In this document: positions 38,043 to 45,980 of the stretch, one piece after another
Layout of the letters: each line of letters starts with the position of its first letter
Position numbering within the stretch: position 1 is the first letter of the stretch
DNA from: Erythrobacter sp. SDW2
Lineage (GTDB): Bacteria; Pseudomonadota; Alphaproteobacteria; Sphingomonadales; Sphingomonadaceae
Assembly (NCBI RefSeq): GCF_021431965.1
Contig: NZ_CP090370.1
Span: forward strand, 1,240,001-1,304,000
Length of the DNA: 64,000 nucleotides
Reading direction: 5' to 3'
The notes under the pieces: generated by a model
Database searches by the model: none
Told to the model about the DNA's origin: nothing
The model's input: the letters and a program-made list of their open reading frames with translations, nothing else
Position numbers and translations under genes: made by a program

Positions 38043-38786
38043 TTACCGGGCCCCGGCGCGCTGGAGGATGGGTTCGAGCTGTGCCCAGTTGCTGGCTTCG
38101 ACCTTGCGGCCGTTGACGAGGAAGGTCGGGGTCCGGTCGACGCCGTCCTTTTCGGCATTGGCCTGCGAGGCATTGGCCAGTCGCTCGATCGCCTTGGTGT
38201 CGGCGAGACAGGCACGGGCCTCGTCACGGTTCAGGCCGAGCTTGGCGAAGAAGTCATAGATCTGCGCCCCTTCGGCATAGGCCACGAAACGCTGATCTTC
38301 CGGCAGGTCGAGGGTCTTGGGATCGGCCGCCTGGAAATTGGGGACGATGGTCTCGATGTTGAGCCACACCTGGTCGGCGCGCGGGATCACTGCTTCGGCC
38401 AGGCCGCACTCGGCGAGGCGGGTCAGCACGAGATCGGGCGGGCCATGGATCAGGAAGCTGCGGAATTCGAAGCTGACACGGCCGGAATCGACATATTCGG
38501 TCTTGAGCGCTTCGAACCCTTCCTCCGCGAAAGCGGCGCAGGCCGGGCAGGTCAGCGAGCCATACTCGATCAGCTTGATCGGGGCATCGGGGTTGCCGAT
38601 CATGTAGCCGCTTTCGGGCGTCACGACGGCCGTGTTGGACCAGGTGGTCCCGGCCGGCGGGGCGACGCTCTCGACCTTGGCGCCCTCGGGCACTTCGCCC
38701 TCGGTTGTGTCGGAGCCGCAAGCGGCAAGGCCCAGTGCCAGCGGCGCGGCAAGGGCGGCGAATGTCAGGCGGCGAAGGATCGTCAT
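38043..38786 (-). CDS. DsbA-like thioredoxin-fold lipoprotein
   Basis: From ATG 38786 the protein is 247 residues. A lipoprotein signal ends at LAAC23. The active site is Cys80-Pro-Ala-Cys83 (SLTCPACAAF), the DsbA family member also found in its neighbour, and DRTPTFLVNGRKV holds the cis-Pro loop. It would oxidise or shuffle thiols in exported proteins, anchored to a membrane. It is nine bases upstream of smc and 125 from its paralogue. Confidence 0.88.
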   Translation of the reverse strand: MTILRRLTFAALAAPLALGLAACGSDTTEGEVPEGAKVESVAPPAGTTWSNTAVVTPESGYMIGNPDAPIKLIEYGSLTCPACAAFAEEGFEALKTEYVDSGRVSFEFRSFLIHGPPDLVLTRLAECGLAEAVIPRADQVWLNIETIVPNFQAADPKTLDLPEDQRFVAYAEGAQIYDFFAKLGLNRDEARACLADTKAIERLANASQANAEKDGVDRTPTFLVNGRKVEASNWAQLEPILQRAGAR

Positions 38787-38911
38787 GATGCAAGGGGTCC
38801 TTTGTCGAATGGGAAAGGCTAGCCGGGAGAATCGCGCGGTGAAAAGGGTGTTAGTGGTCAACAGGCTTAGTATCCACAGGGCTTCCCACAAATACGGTCC
38901 GCAGGGACGGC

Positions 38912-39610
38912 CTATTGCGGGCCGTAAAGCGGTGTCTGGATGCCTGCCAGCAGCGGCGCGAGCGAAGCCCAGTCGTGGACGTGGTCCAGCGTCTTGCCGT
39001 CGAGCGCGAAGCTGGGCGTGCTGTCGATGCCGTATTTGGCCATGTCGGCGGTGGAGGTTGCGGACAGCTTGGCGGCGAAGGCATCGTCAGCCATGCAGGC
39101 GTCAAGCTCGCCGCGGCTGACGCCTTTCGGCTCCAGCAACTGGTAGATTTCGAGATCCCACATGATCGCGCGGCGCTTGCTCGGACCGGGGCCGGTAAAC
39201 CAGCGGCCTTGCTGGGTGGTGCTGGCCATCTGCACCTTGGGCAGCCACTGCGGCTGCGACCACATGATCGCGCTGTGGATGCCCTTGAACTTGTCCTTGC
39301 CGCCGCACCAGGCGGCCATGGTAAGGGCGACATCGATCTCGTTGCGCTGGAGATAGCGCACTTCGAACTTGAGCTTGCCCGGCGCGACATAGCCCAGCTT
39401 GACCACTTCCTCACCCATGCGCGAGAAAGTGGCGCAGGCCGGGCAGGTGTAGCTGACGAATTCGGTCAGCGTTCTGGTGGCGGCGGGGTCGCCGATGATG
39501 TGCGAGGTATCCGTGCGCTCGACCTCGTTGACCCAGTTCCGGGTCTGCGCGGTCAGCGCAGCCCCCGCGACCAGCGCCAGACCTGCCCCGAGCAGGCGGG
39601 TTGCGATCAT
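38912..39610 (-). CDS. DsbA-like periplasmic thiol oxidoreductase
   Basis: The 232-residue protein has a cleavable signal (ALVAGAALTAQT), a Cys56-Pro-Ala-Cys59 active site (SYTCPACATF) and the cis-Pro loop DSTPSFALDGK. It shares layout with the downstream lipoprotein, which points to duplication. Its start overlaps the dciA stop by four bases (ATGA). Partner DsbB is not in the window. Confidence 0.87.
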   Translation of the reverse strand: MIATRLLGAGLALVAGAALTAQTRNWVNEVERTDTSHIIGDPAATRTLTEFVSYTCPACATFSRMGEEVVKLGYVAPGKLKFEVRYLQRNEIDVALTMAAWCGGKDKFKGIHSAIMWSQPQWLPKVQMASTTQQGRWFTGPGPSKRRAIMWDLEIYQLLEPKGVSRGELDACMADDAFAAKLSATSTADMAKYGIDSTPSFALDGKTLDHVHDWASLAPLLAGIQTPLYGPQ

Positions 39611-40173
39611 TTCTCTCGTTCCTCCTGTTGCCCCAGGCTGCGCGCCAGACCTTCGAGCACGGCCCGCATTTCCGGATCGCCGATATCGCGCAAGCTGTCC
39701 CCCAATTCTATCGGAATGGGTTTGAGCGACGGCGGCGCCGTAGGGCGGCTTGCAGCATCCTGCGCCTTAACCGTGCCTTGCCGCAGCTTGACCCGCGCCA
39801 CCGCGTTGTAGCCGAAGAAACGGTTCACCCGCTCGATGATCTCCGGAATCACGTGCTGGATGATCGGCGCATGGGCGGGCACAACGACCAGTTGCAGGAT
39901 ACCCTCGGCCTTTTCGCCTGGAGGGAAGCGGATCGCTTCCGGGGCGCAGATCCTGGCGTGGCGGTCACCGACGATCTCGGGCCAGCGGGTGACGACGGAG
40001 CTTTGCACGAAGCCGAACCGGCGGAAGGCGGTGCGGCCGATTTGCGGCATCAGGTCACCCACGGCCTTGGCCCCCATGCCCCTTGGCCGTTCGAACGGCC
40101 TTACGCCTTTTGACCGGCCTACCGCTTCGCTGCTTGAGGCCTTGCTGGGGCTAGTCTTCTTGCCACGTTCCAT
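39607..40173 (-). CDS. DciA-like (DUF721) helicase-loader family protein
   Basis: From ATG 40173 it is 188 residues (193 from ATG 40188). The DUF721 core is visible: FGFVQSSVVTRWPEIVGDRH, then PGEKAEGILQLVVVPAHAPI, then IIERVNRFFGYNAVARVKL. DUF721 proteins include DciA, the ancestral loader of the DnaB helicase, so a role in replication is likely by family. The N-terminal 30 residues are basic and low-complexity. Its start lies only 14-29 bases from that of divergent mutY. Confidence 0.82.
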   Translation of the reverse strand: MERGKKTSPSKASSSEAVGRSKGVRPFERPRGMGAKAVGDLMPQIGRTAFRRFGFVQSSVVTRWPEIVGDRHARICAPEAIRFPPGEKAEGILQLVVVPAHAPIIQHVIPEIIERVNRFFGYNAVARVKLRQGTVKAQDAASRPTAPPSLKPIPIELGDSLRDIGDPEMRAVLEGLARSLGQQEEREK

Positions 40174-40202
40174 CGTGCGATCGCCCATGCCATAGGCGAC
40201 GC

Positions 40203-41231
40203 GTGACTGCCAGCGACAACACGATCCCGACAGCATTGCTCGGTTGGTATGACCGCCACGCGCGCGGCCTGCCGTGGCGGGCGCGGCCGGGTGCGCCCGC
40301 GCCCGATCCCTACCGCGTGTGGCTGAGCGAAATCATGTTGCAGCAGACCACCGTGGCGGCGGTGAAGCCCTATTTCGAGAAGTTCACCGCGACCTGGCCG
40401 AGTGTGGAAGCGCTCGCAGCTGCGCCGGAGGAAGCGGTGATGGCTGCCTGGGCCGGGCTGGGGTATTATTCGCGCGCCCGCAACCTGCTGAAGGCCGCTC
40501 GGGAAGTGGCGGCGCGGGGCGGCTTTCCCGAAAGCGAGGCTGAGTTGCGCCAGTTGCCTGGCGTCGGCGACTATACGGCGGCGGCCATTGCCGCGATTGC
40601 TTTCGGCCAACGGGCGGTGGTGGTCGATGCCAATGTCGAGCGGGTGGTCTCGCGGCTGTTCGCTATCGATGACCCCCTGCCACGGGCGCGCAAGGCGATC
40701 CGTGCGGCGACCGATACGATCACACCCGCCGGGCGCGCCGGCGATTTCGCGCAGGCGATGATGGACCTCGGCTCGCAGGTCTGCACCGTGCGCCAGCCGC
40801 AGTGCCTGCTGTGCCCGCTGGCAAGTCACTGCACGGCTCGCACGCTCGACCCGGAGCGGTTTCCGGTCAAACCGGCCAAGAAGGCGCGGCCGGTGCGGCA
40901 AGGGCGTGCGTTCTGGATCGTCCGCGAGGACGCAGTGTGGCTGGTGCGGCGGCAGGGCAGCGGCATGCTGGGCGGGATGCGGGCGCTGCCGGACGATGGC
41001 TGGAGCGCGCGCGGCGACGGCCATGGCGAGCCGCCGCTACCGGGCGAATGGGCCTCACGCGGGGTCGTGCGGCACGGCTTCACCCACTTCGAGATCGAAC
41101 TCGAGGTCTTGGCATGTGCCGGGAACAACGACATGCCGGGACAGGGCGAATGGTGGCCGCTCGAGCGGCTTACAGAAGCTGGCCTTCCGACGCTGTTTGC
41201 CAAGGCGGCCCAGCGGGCGCTGGCGGGTTAG
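40203..41231 (+). CDS. mutY: A/G-specific adenine DNA glycosylase
   Basis: This 342-residue protein starts at GTG 40203. SEIMLQQTTV carries the catalytic Glu, LPGVGDYTAAAI is the helix-hairpin-helix with the following catalytic Asp (VVDANVERV), and the four iron-sulfur cysteines follow the canonical C-x6-C-x2-C-x5-C pattern (CTVRQPQCLLCPLASHC). A NUDIX-like C-terminal domain reads the 8-oxoG. It removes A paired with 8-oxoG. Confidence 0.96.
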   Translation: MTASDNTIPTALLGWYDRHARGLPWRARPGAPAPDPYRVWLSEIMLQQTTVAAVKPYFEKFTATWPSVEALAAAPEEAVMAAWAGLGYYSRARNLLKAAREVAARGGFPESEAELRQLPGVGDYTAAAIAAIAFGQRAVVVDANVERVVSRLFAIDDPLPRARKAIRAATDTITPAGRAGDFAQAMMDLGSQVCTVRQPQCLLCPLASHCTARTLDPERFPVKPAKKARPVRQGRAFWIVREDAVWLVRRQGSGMLGGMRALPDDGWSARGDGHGEPPLPGEWASRGVVRHGFTHFEIELEVLACAGNNDMPGQGEWWPLERLTEAGLPTLFAKAAQRALAG

Positions 41232-41449
41232 AGAATTCCGCCGCCCAGGCTCAGCCGCACCACGGCGATCAGCCCGACGATCAGGCAGAAATTGCGTCCG
41301 CCGTTCTTCGACGACAGCGCGCCGAGCACCACGCCGATGACGATCAGCGGCAGCGCGATCCAGTTGGCCCAGCCGAGTAGCGGGATGGTCGCCGGGATGA
41401 CGATCACCAGCGAGACGAGTCCGATCAGGAAAGAGAGGATATTGAGCAT
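41228..41449 (-). CDS. Small membrane protein, 73 residues
   Basis: From ATG 41449 the protein has two to three hydrophobic segments (LNILSFLIGLVSLVIVIPAT, LLGWANWIALPLIVIGVVLG, FCLIVGLIAVVRLSLGG). I recognise no family. An upstream in-frame start (41545) adds a hydrophilic piece and no ribosome site. It is convergent with mutY with a four-base overlap and divergent from the serine hydrolase. Confidence 0.6.
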   Translation of the reverse strand: MLNILSFLIGLVSLVIVIPATIPLLGWANWIALPLIVIGVVLGALSSKNGGRNFCLIVGLIAVVRLSLGGGIL

Positions 41450-41572
41450 GTGTGTTATATGGATAAAACAGTGCACGTTGGCAAGACCCGGTTCAGCCGG
41501 AATCGCCAATTGACGCTCCCGCCCGCTTCGCCCAGAGAAGCGCAAACAGTTTCAGAAGAGGACTTGCCGCCG

Positions 41573-42880
41573 ATGGCCTACCGCGATTTTGCCGCCGACC
41601 AGATCTCGCGCCGCTCGCTGCTCAGGGGCAGTGCCTATCTCTCGGCGGCGGGTCTGCTGGCGCAAGTGCCGTTCAGCCGCGCGCTGGCCAGTTCGGCAGC
41701 GATGTGGCCCACGGTCACCGCCACGGTCGAGGATTATGTCGCCAAGCAGAAGGTCGCCAATATGATCGCGACTTTCGGTTGGGGCCAGCAGGCACCCACC
41801 GCCATCGCCCGCGGCACGCTGGAGCTGGGCGGCGCGGCCAAGGCCGACATGGACAGCCTCTATCGCATCTATTCCATGACCAAGCCGGTCACCGGCATCG
41901 CCGCCATGATGCTGATCGAGGACGGCAAGCTGGGGCTGGACCAGCCGCTGGCCGACATCCTGCCGGCCTATGCCGAGATGAAGGTCCAGAAGGTCTATGA
42001 CGGCCCGATCACCGAGGACAATCTCGAGCCGGCGGTCCGCCCGATCACCATCCGCCAGCTGATGACCCACACCGCCGGGCTCGGCTACGGGATCGTCCAG
42101 AAGGGCCCGATCGCTCGCGCCTATGAAGATGCCGGGCTGATCCCCGGGCAGGTCAGCCGCATCCCGATCCCGGGCCTCAGCCGGGGCAAGCCGGTGCGCA
42201 GCCTGCAGGCCTTTGCCGACGGTCTGGCCAAGATGCCGCTGGTGCTGCAGCCGGGGACCAAGTGGAGCTATTCGGTCGGCCTCGACTTGCTCGGCCGGGT
42301 GATCGAAGTAGCCGAAGGCAAGCCGTTCGACGAAGTGCTGAAAGAGCGCATTTTCGAGCCCTGCGGGATGGACAGCACCTGGTTCCAGGTGCCCGAAAGC
42401 GAGATCGACCGCTTCACCACCAATTACGGCATTCTGGCGGGTGTCCCGCTGCCGATGGATCCGGCGGCCAGCTCGATCTACCTCGACACGCCGCCCTTCC
42501 CGATGGGCGGAGCGGGGCTGGTTTCCAGCCCGCGCGACTACGACCGCTTCCTCGCCATGCTGCTCGGCTATGGCAAGATCGACGGCAAGCGGGTGATGAG
42601 CGAAACCGCCGTGCGGGTCGGCACCGGCAATATCCTGCCCGCGACCGCGACGACGCAGGGCACCTGGATTGCCGGGCAGGGCTTCGGCGCGGGCGGCCGC
42701 GTGAGCGACGACGCCTTCGGCTGGGGCGGGGCGGCGGGCACCGCGGCCTTCGTCAAGTTCGGAGGCGGGGGCCTCCGCGCGCAGCTCTTCACCCAATACA
42801 TGCCGAGCGAGGCCTATTCGATCCAGACCAAGTTCCCCGAGCTGGTCGCGGCCGATCTGGCCGTCATGGCGGGCAAGTAA
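41573..42880 (+). CDS. Exported serine hydrolase of the beta-lactamase / class C esterase family
   Basis: From ATG 41573 the protein is 435 residues. RRSLLRGSAYLSAAGLLAQV resembles a twin-arginine (Tat) signal. Ser101-Met-Thr-Lys104 (RIYSMTKPV) is the SxxK nucleophile and WSYSVGLDLLG the Tyr motif, as in class C beta-lactamases and EstB-type esterases; the HxG triad is replaced by GWGGAAGT. Most such genes encode esterases rather than lactamases, so resistance should not be assumed. GAGG near the start supports the chosen ATG. Confidence 0.88.
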   Translation: MAYRDFAADQISRRSLLRGSAYLSAAGLLAQVPFSRALASSAAMWPTVTATVEDYVAKQKVANMIATFGWGQQAPTAIARGTLELGGAAKADMDSLYRIYSMTKPVTGIAAMMLIEDGKLGLDQPLADILPAYAEMKVQKVYDGPITEDNLEPAVRPITIRQLMTHTAGLGYGIVQKGPIARAYEDAGLIPGQVSRIPIPGLSRGKPVRSLQAFADGLAKMPLVLQPGTKWSYSVGLDLLGRVIEVAEGKPFDEVLKERIFEPCGMDSTWFQVPESEIDRFTTNYGILAGVPLPMDPAASSIYLDTPPFPMGGAGLVSSPRDYDRFLAMLLGYGKIDGKRVMSETAVRVGTGNILPATATTQGTWIAGQGFGAGGRVSDDAFGWGGAAGTAAFVKFGGGGLRAQLFTQYMPSEAYSIQTKFPELVAADLAVMAGK

Positions 42881-42882
42881 GT

Positions 42883-43761
42883 TTGGCCCCGCCCGTCGCA
42901 TTCGCGGGTTCGCCGCTCGACCGGGCCGACCATGTCCGTGCCGACCCGGAGCGGTTGGCGGGCTACATGAACTGGAAGGCCCGGCTGCTGGCGCTCGATG
43001 CGCTGATGCCGTCGTTGGATGACTATGGACGGCTGGCCTGGGGTAGCCTGGCCGATGCGGCGGAGGATGCCGAGTTGGTCTTCCTCGGGCTCGACCGTTC
43101 CGATGGCGGCGAGCGCGCCTGCTTCGCTGCGGTGCCGCCGCGTGGCGATGCCAGCCCGCGCATGGCCAACCCGCAGCTGTGGGCGCTGATGGCAAGCCTC
43201 GAACCGGGCGACCTCGCACTCTATGGCGGTGCGCGCAGCCTGGTCGACTGGCATGCGCGGCACCGCTTCTGCGCCCAGTGCGGCGCACCTACGAAGCCCG
43301 CCAAAGCCGGCTGGCAGCGCAATTGCGGGGCGTGCCACGCGCAGCATTTTCCCCGTACTGACCCGGTTACGATCATGCTGGCCGAACACGATGGCCGCCT
43401 GATGCTCGGGCGCGGCAAGGGCTGGCCCGAGGGGCGCTTTTCCGCGCTGGCCGGCTTTGTCGAACCCGGCGAAACCATCGAGGAAGCGGTGGCCCGCGAG
43501 GTCTTCGAAGAGGCCGGCATCCGTGTCCGCGACGTGACCTATGTCGCCAGCCAGCCGTGGCCGTTCCCCAGCCAGCTGATGATCGGCTGCCACTGCCATG
43601 CGCTGAGCGATGAACTGGAAATCGACACCACCGAAATGGCCGAAGTGCGCTTCTTCACCCGCGAGGAAGTGGCGGCATCGATGGCGGGCGACGGCCCTTT
43701 CGCCACCCCGCCGCGCCACGCCATTGCCCATACGCTGATAGAATGGTGGCTGAAAACATGA
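42883..43761 (+). CDS. nudC: NADH pyrophosphatase NudC
   Basis: From TTG 42883 the protein is 292 residues; no ATG is available before AGYMNWKARLL. The zinc ribbon (CAQCG and CGACH), the NUDIX box GFVEPGETIEEAVAREVFEE and the post-box SQPWPFPSQLM, which defines NudC, are all present. It hydrolyses NADH and removes NAD caps from RNA. It begins three bases after the serine hydrolase stop and its own stop overlaps the next ATG, so these genes are one transcript. Confidence 0.93.
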   Translation: MAPPVAFAGSPLDRADHVRADPERLAGYMNWKARLLALDALMPSLDDYGRLAWGSLADAAEDAELVFLGLDRSDGGERACFAAVPPRGDASPRMANPQLWALMASLEPGDLALYGGARSLVDWHARHRFCAQCGAPTKPAKAGWQRNCGACHAQHFPRTDPVTIMLAEHDGRLMLGRGKGWPEGRFSALAGFVEPGETIEEAVAREVFEEAGIRVRDVTYVASQPWPFPSQLMIGCHCHALSDELEIDTTEMAEVRFFTREEVAASMAGDGPFATPPRHAIAHTLIEWWLKT

Positions 43762-44447
43762 CCGAGACCGCACCCTGTTCGCTCACCATCGACATCTGGT
43801 CCGACGTGATGTGCCCGTGGTGCGCGATCGGATACGGCCAGTTGCAGAAGGCGCTCGGCCAACTCGAGGGCGAGATCGATGCGCACATCCGCTGGCACGC
43901 TTTCGAACTCAACCCCGAGATGGCCGAGGCGGGCGAGGAGCAGGCGGCGCATATCCAGCGCAAATACGGTCGCACGCCGGACGAGAGCGCGGCGGTGCGC
44001 GGGCAGATGCGCAGCATCGCCGAAGGGGCGGGTGTTTCGCTCGATTACGAGGGTGACGGCGAAGCGCCGCCCGCGATGATGTGGAACACCTTCGCCGCGC
44101 ATTGCCTGCTGACCTGGGCGCTGGAGACTGCCGGACCCGAGAAGCAGACCGAGCTCAAGCTCGCGCTGTTCCGGGCGCATTTCAACGAGCGCCGCAATAT
44201 CGGCGCGCGCGATGTGCTGCTCGATGTGGCACAGAGCGTCGGCCTCGAACGCGCCGGGGCGCTCGCTGCGCTGACCGACCCCGAAATCGCCACCCGCGTC
44301 CGCGCCGAGGAACGGCAGGCATGGGACATGAACATCACCGGCGTTCCCGCCATGGTGATCGAAGGCAAGCTCCTGATCCCCGGCGCGCAGGTGCCCGAGA
44401 CCTATGTCAACGTGCTGCGGCGCGTGGCGGAGAAGACTGCCGCATGA
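43758..44447 (+). CDS. DsbA family oxidoreductase, FrnE-like
   Basis: From ATG 43758 (ATGA overlap with nudC) the protein is 229 residues. Cys19-Pro-Trp-Cys22 in IWSDVMCPWCAIGYG is the FrnE active site and NITGVPAMVIEGKLLIPGAQ the cis-Pro region. There is no signal peptide, so it acts in the cytoplasm, unlike the two DsbA-like proteins near smc. FrnE relatives act as disulfide isomerases in polyketide producers and in stress tolerance. An ATG at 43743 is possible. Confidence 0.9.
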   Translation: MTETAPCSLTIDIWSDVMCPWCAIGYGQLQKALGQLEGEIDAHIRWHAFELNPEMAEAGEEQAAHIQRKYGRTPDESAAVRGQMRSIAEGAGVSLDYEGDGEAPPAMMWNTFAAHCLLTWALETAGPEKQTELKLALFRAHFNERRNIGARDVLLDVAQSVGLERAGALAALTDPEIATRVRAEERQAWDMNITGVPAMVIEGKLLIPGAQVPETYVNVLRRVAEKTAA

Positions 44448-45253
44448 CCGGCTTCGCTGGCAAGATCGCCGTCATCACCGGCGGTGCCAGCGGGATCGGC
44501 CTGGCGATTGCCCGCAAGCTGGTGGCACTGGGCGGCGGCGTGGTACTGGCCGATGTCGACGAGGCCGGACTCGCCAAGGCAGCGGCGGAATTCGGCGACC
44601 AGGTGCTGACGCAGCGCTGCGATACATCCGATATCACGCAGGTCGAGGCGCTCGCAGATGCGGCGTTCGGCTGGCAGGGCGAGGTCCATCTCGTCCTCAA
44701 CAACGCCGGCGTCGGCGGGCCGCGCGGCAGGCTGTGGGAGATCGACGCAGCCACCGCCCGCGGACATTTCGATATCAACTATTGGGGCGTGTGGCACGGC
44801 TGCAAGGTTTTCGCCCCGCGGCTGGTTGCGCAGGAGGCTTCAAGCGCGATCTACAACACCGGCAGCGAGAACAGCCTGTTTTGCGCCGTGCCCCAGAGCG
44901 GGTCCTATATCGCTGCCAAGCACGCGGTGCTGGGCCTGACCGAAAGCCTGCGCGAAGACCTGCCGCCGCATGTCCACGCCGGCACGATCATTCCCGGCTG
45001 GGTCTTTACGGCGATTGGCGAGGAACGCTTCATGAAGTTCGGCATGGAGGCGACCGAACATGCGGAGATCGTGGTGCCGCAGATCCTTGCGAACGAGCGC
45101 TTCGTGGTCAGCCACGCTTCCAATGTGAAGCGCATCAGGGAGCGGATCGACCCGCTGCTGGCGGCTTACGAAGAGCACGCCGTCACCGGTGATGCCGACA
45201 CGGCCTATGATGTGCGGGATGTGATTGCGGCGCTGACGGCGCGCAAGAACTAG
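44444..45253 (+). CDS. Short-chain dehydrogenase/reductase
   Basis: This 269-residue protein has TGGASGIGLAIA (cofactor loop), NNAGVGG, the catalytic Ser in NTGSENS and Tyr-x3-Lys in SYIAAKHAVLGL. ADVDE at the end of the second strand carries an Asp, favouring NAD over NADP. The substrate is not known. Its ATG overlaps the frnE stop (ATGA), completing a tightly coupled nudC-frnE-SDR set. Confidence 0.9.
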   Translation: MTGFAGKIAVITGGASGIGLAIARKLVALGGGVVLADVDEAGLAKAAAEFGDQVLTQRCDTSDITQVEALADAAFGWQGEVHLVLNNAGVGGPRGRLWEIDAATARGHFDINYWGVWHGCKVFAPRLVAQEASSAIYNTGSENSLFCAVPQSGSYIAAKHAVLGLTESLREDLPPHVHAGTIIPGWVFTAIGEERFMKFGMEATEHAEIVVPQILANERFVVSHASNVKRIRERIDPLLAAYEEHAVTGDADTAYDVRDVIAALTARKN

Positions 45254-45639
45254 AGCAACCCCAGCTTCTCCAGCTTGCCTGCCAGCCTGCCGGGTATTGC
45301 GTCGCCGATATCCTCGCCCTCGGCCAGGTCGCGGGGGACATCGCCCTTGAGGTAGCGCCAGCCCTGGTGGGCGCGCTTGGGGCGGGGGTGGACGCGGACC
45401 AGCCGGGGTTCGAGATCGATCGACCAGCGCCCGTCCTTGGTTTCGCTGAAGCCGAGGATCGTGCTGCGCGCAACGATGCTGTGCTGGTGGATCCAGAACA
45501 GCGAGCCGCCGATACATTCCTGCCAGCGCGTCGGCCGATAGCGGGTGGTGAGGTGCGGGCTGCGCCGCTGCGCATACCAGTTCTCGATATCCTGGTAGCT
45601 TTGCGCCCCGAAGGCGATCTTGGTCAGATGCAGCGGCAT
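45250..45639 (-). CDS. DUF1489 family protein
   Basis: From ATG 45639 the protein is 129 residues. MPLHLTKIAFGAQSYQDIEN is the DUF1489 opening and the middle reads SLFWIHQHSIVARSTILGF, then LVRVHPRPKRAHQGWRYL and the C-terminal EDIGDAIPGRLAGKLEKLGL. This is an alphaproteobacterial family of unknown function. The region 45640-45980 behind its start holds a repeat and nothing else I recognise. Confidence 0.82.
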   Translation of the reverse strand: MPLHLTKIAFGAQSYQDIENWYAQRRSPHLTTRYRPTRWQECIGGSLFWIHQHSIVARSTILGFSETKDGRWSIDLEPRLVRVHPRPKRAHQGWRYLKGDVPRDLAEGEDIGDAIPGRLAGKLEKLGLL

Positions 45640-45711
45640 GGGGGGGATGTAGAGGTTCCGCCTCAAACCACAACAGTGCCGCTCGCGCATTCTCTCGGCA
45701 CGCGCTTTTCC

Positions 45712-45806
45712 CGTCACCCCGGGCTTGACCCGGGGTCCCGCTTCTTTGCGACGGAGCGCCGCACCTCGAAGAAAAGCGGGACCCCGGCTCGGGGGCCGGG
45801 GTGACG
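45712..45806. repeat. Two-armed palindromic repeat, CGTCACCCCGGGC type
   Basis: The left arm CGTCACCCCGGGCTTGACCC (then GGGGTCCCGCTT) and the right arm AAGCGGGACCCCGGCTCGGG (then GGCCGGGGTGACG) are imperfect inverted copies of about 40 bases, each with an inner palindrome. It lies between DUF1489 and mgtE. Confidence 0.8.
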
Positions 45807-45980
45807 TTGAAGGTGTGGAGATAGTTTTGCTGTCCTACAGCCGAGTAGCGGGTGCAGAGTTGGCGGATGCCTTCCTGCGCTGCCTCCCAACTGCTTGAAA
45901 CACCAGCCTTTCAGCAGGCTTCGCGCCCACCCCGAGTTTTGCCTCAGGACAGTGTGACGAGTGTGACATGGCCGGTGAAA

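Noticed and set aside
41573-42880. Beta-lactamase resistance gene
   Set aside because: SxxK and Tyr motifs are shared with esterases and the third triad is changed; nothing supports an antibiotic substrate.
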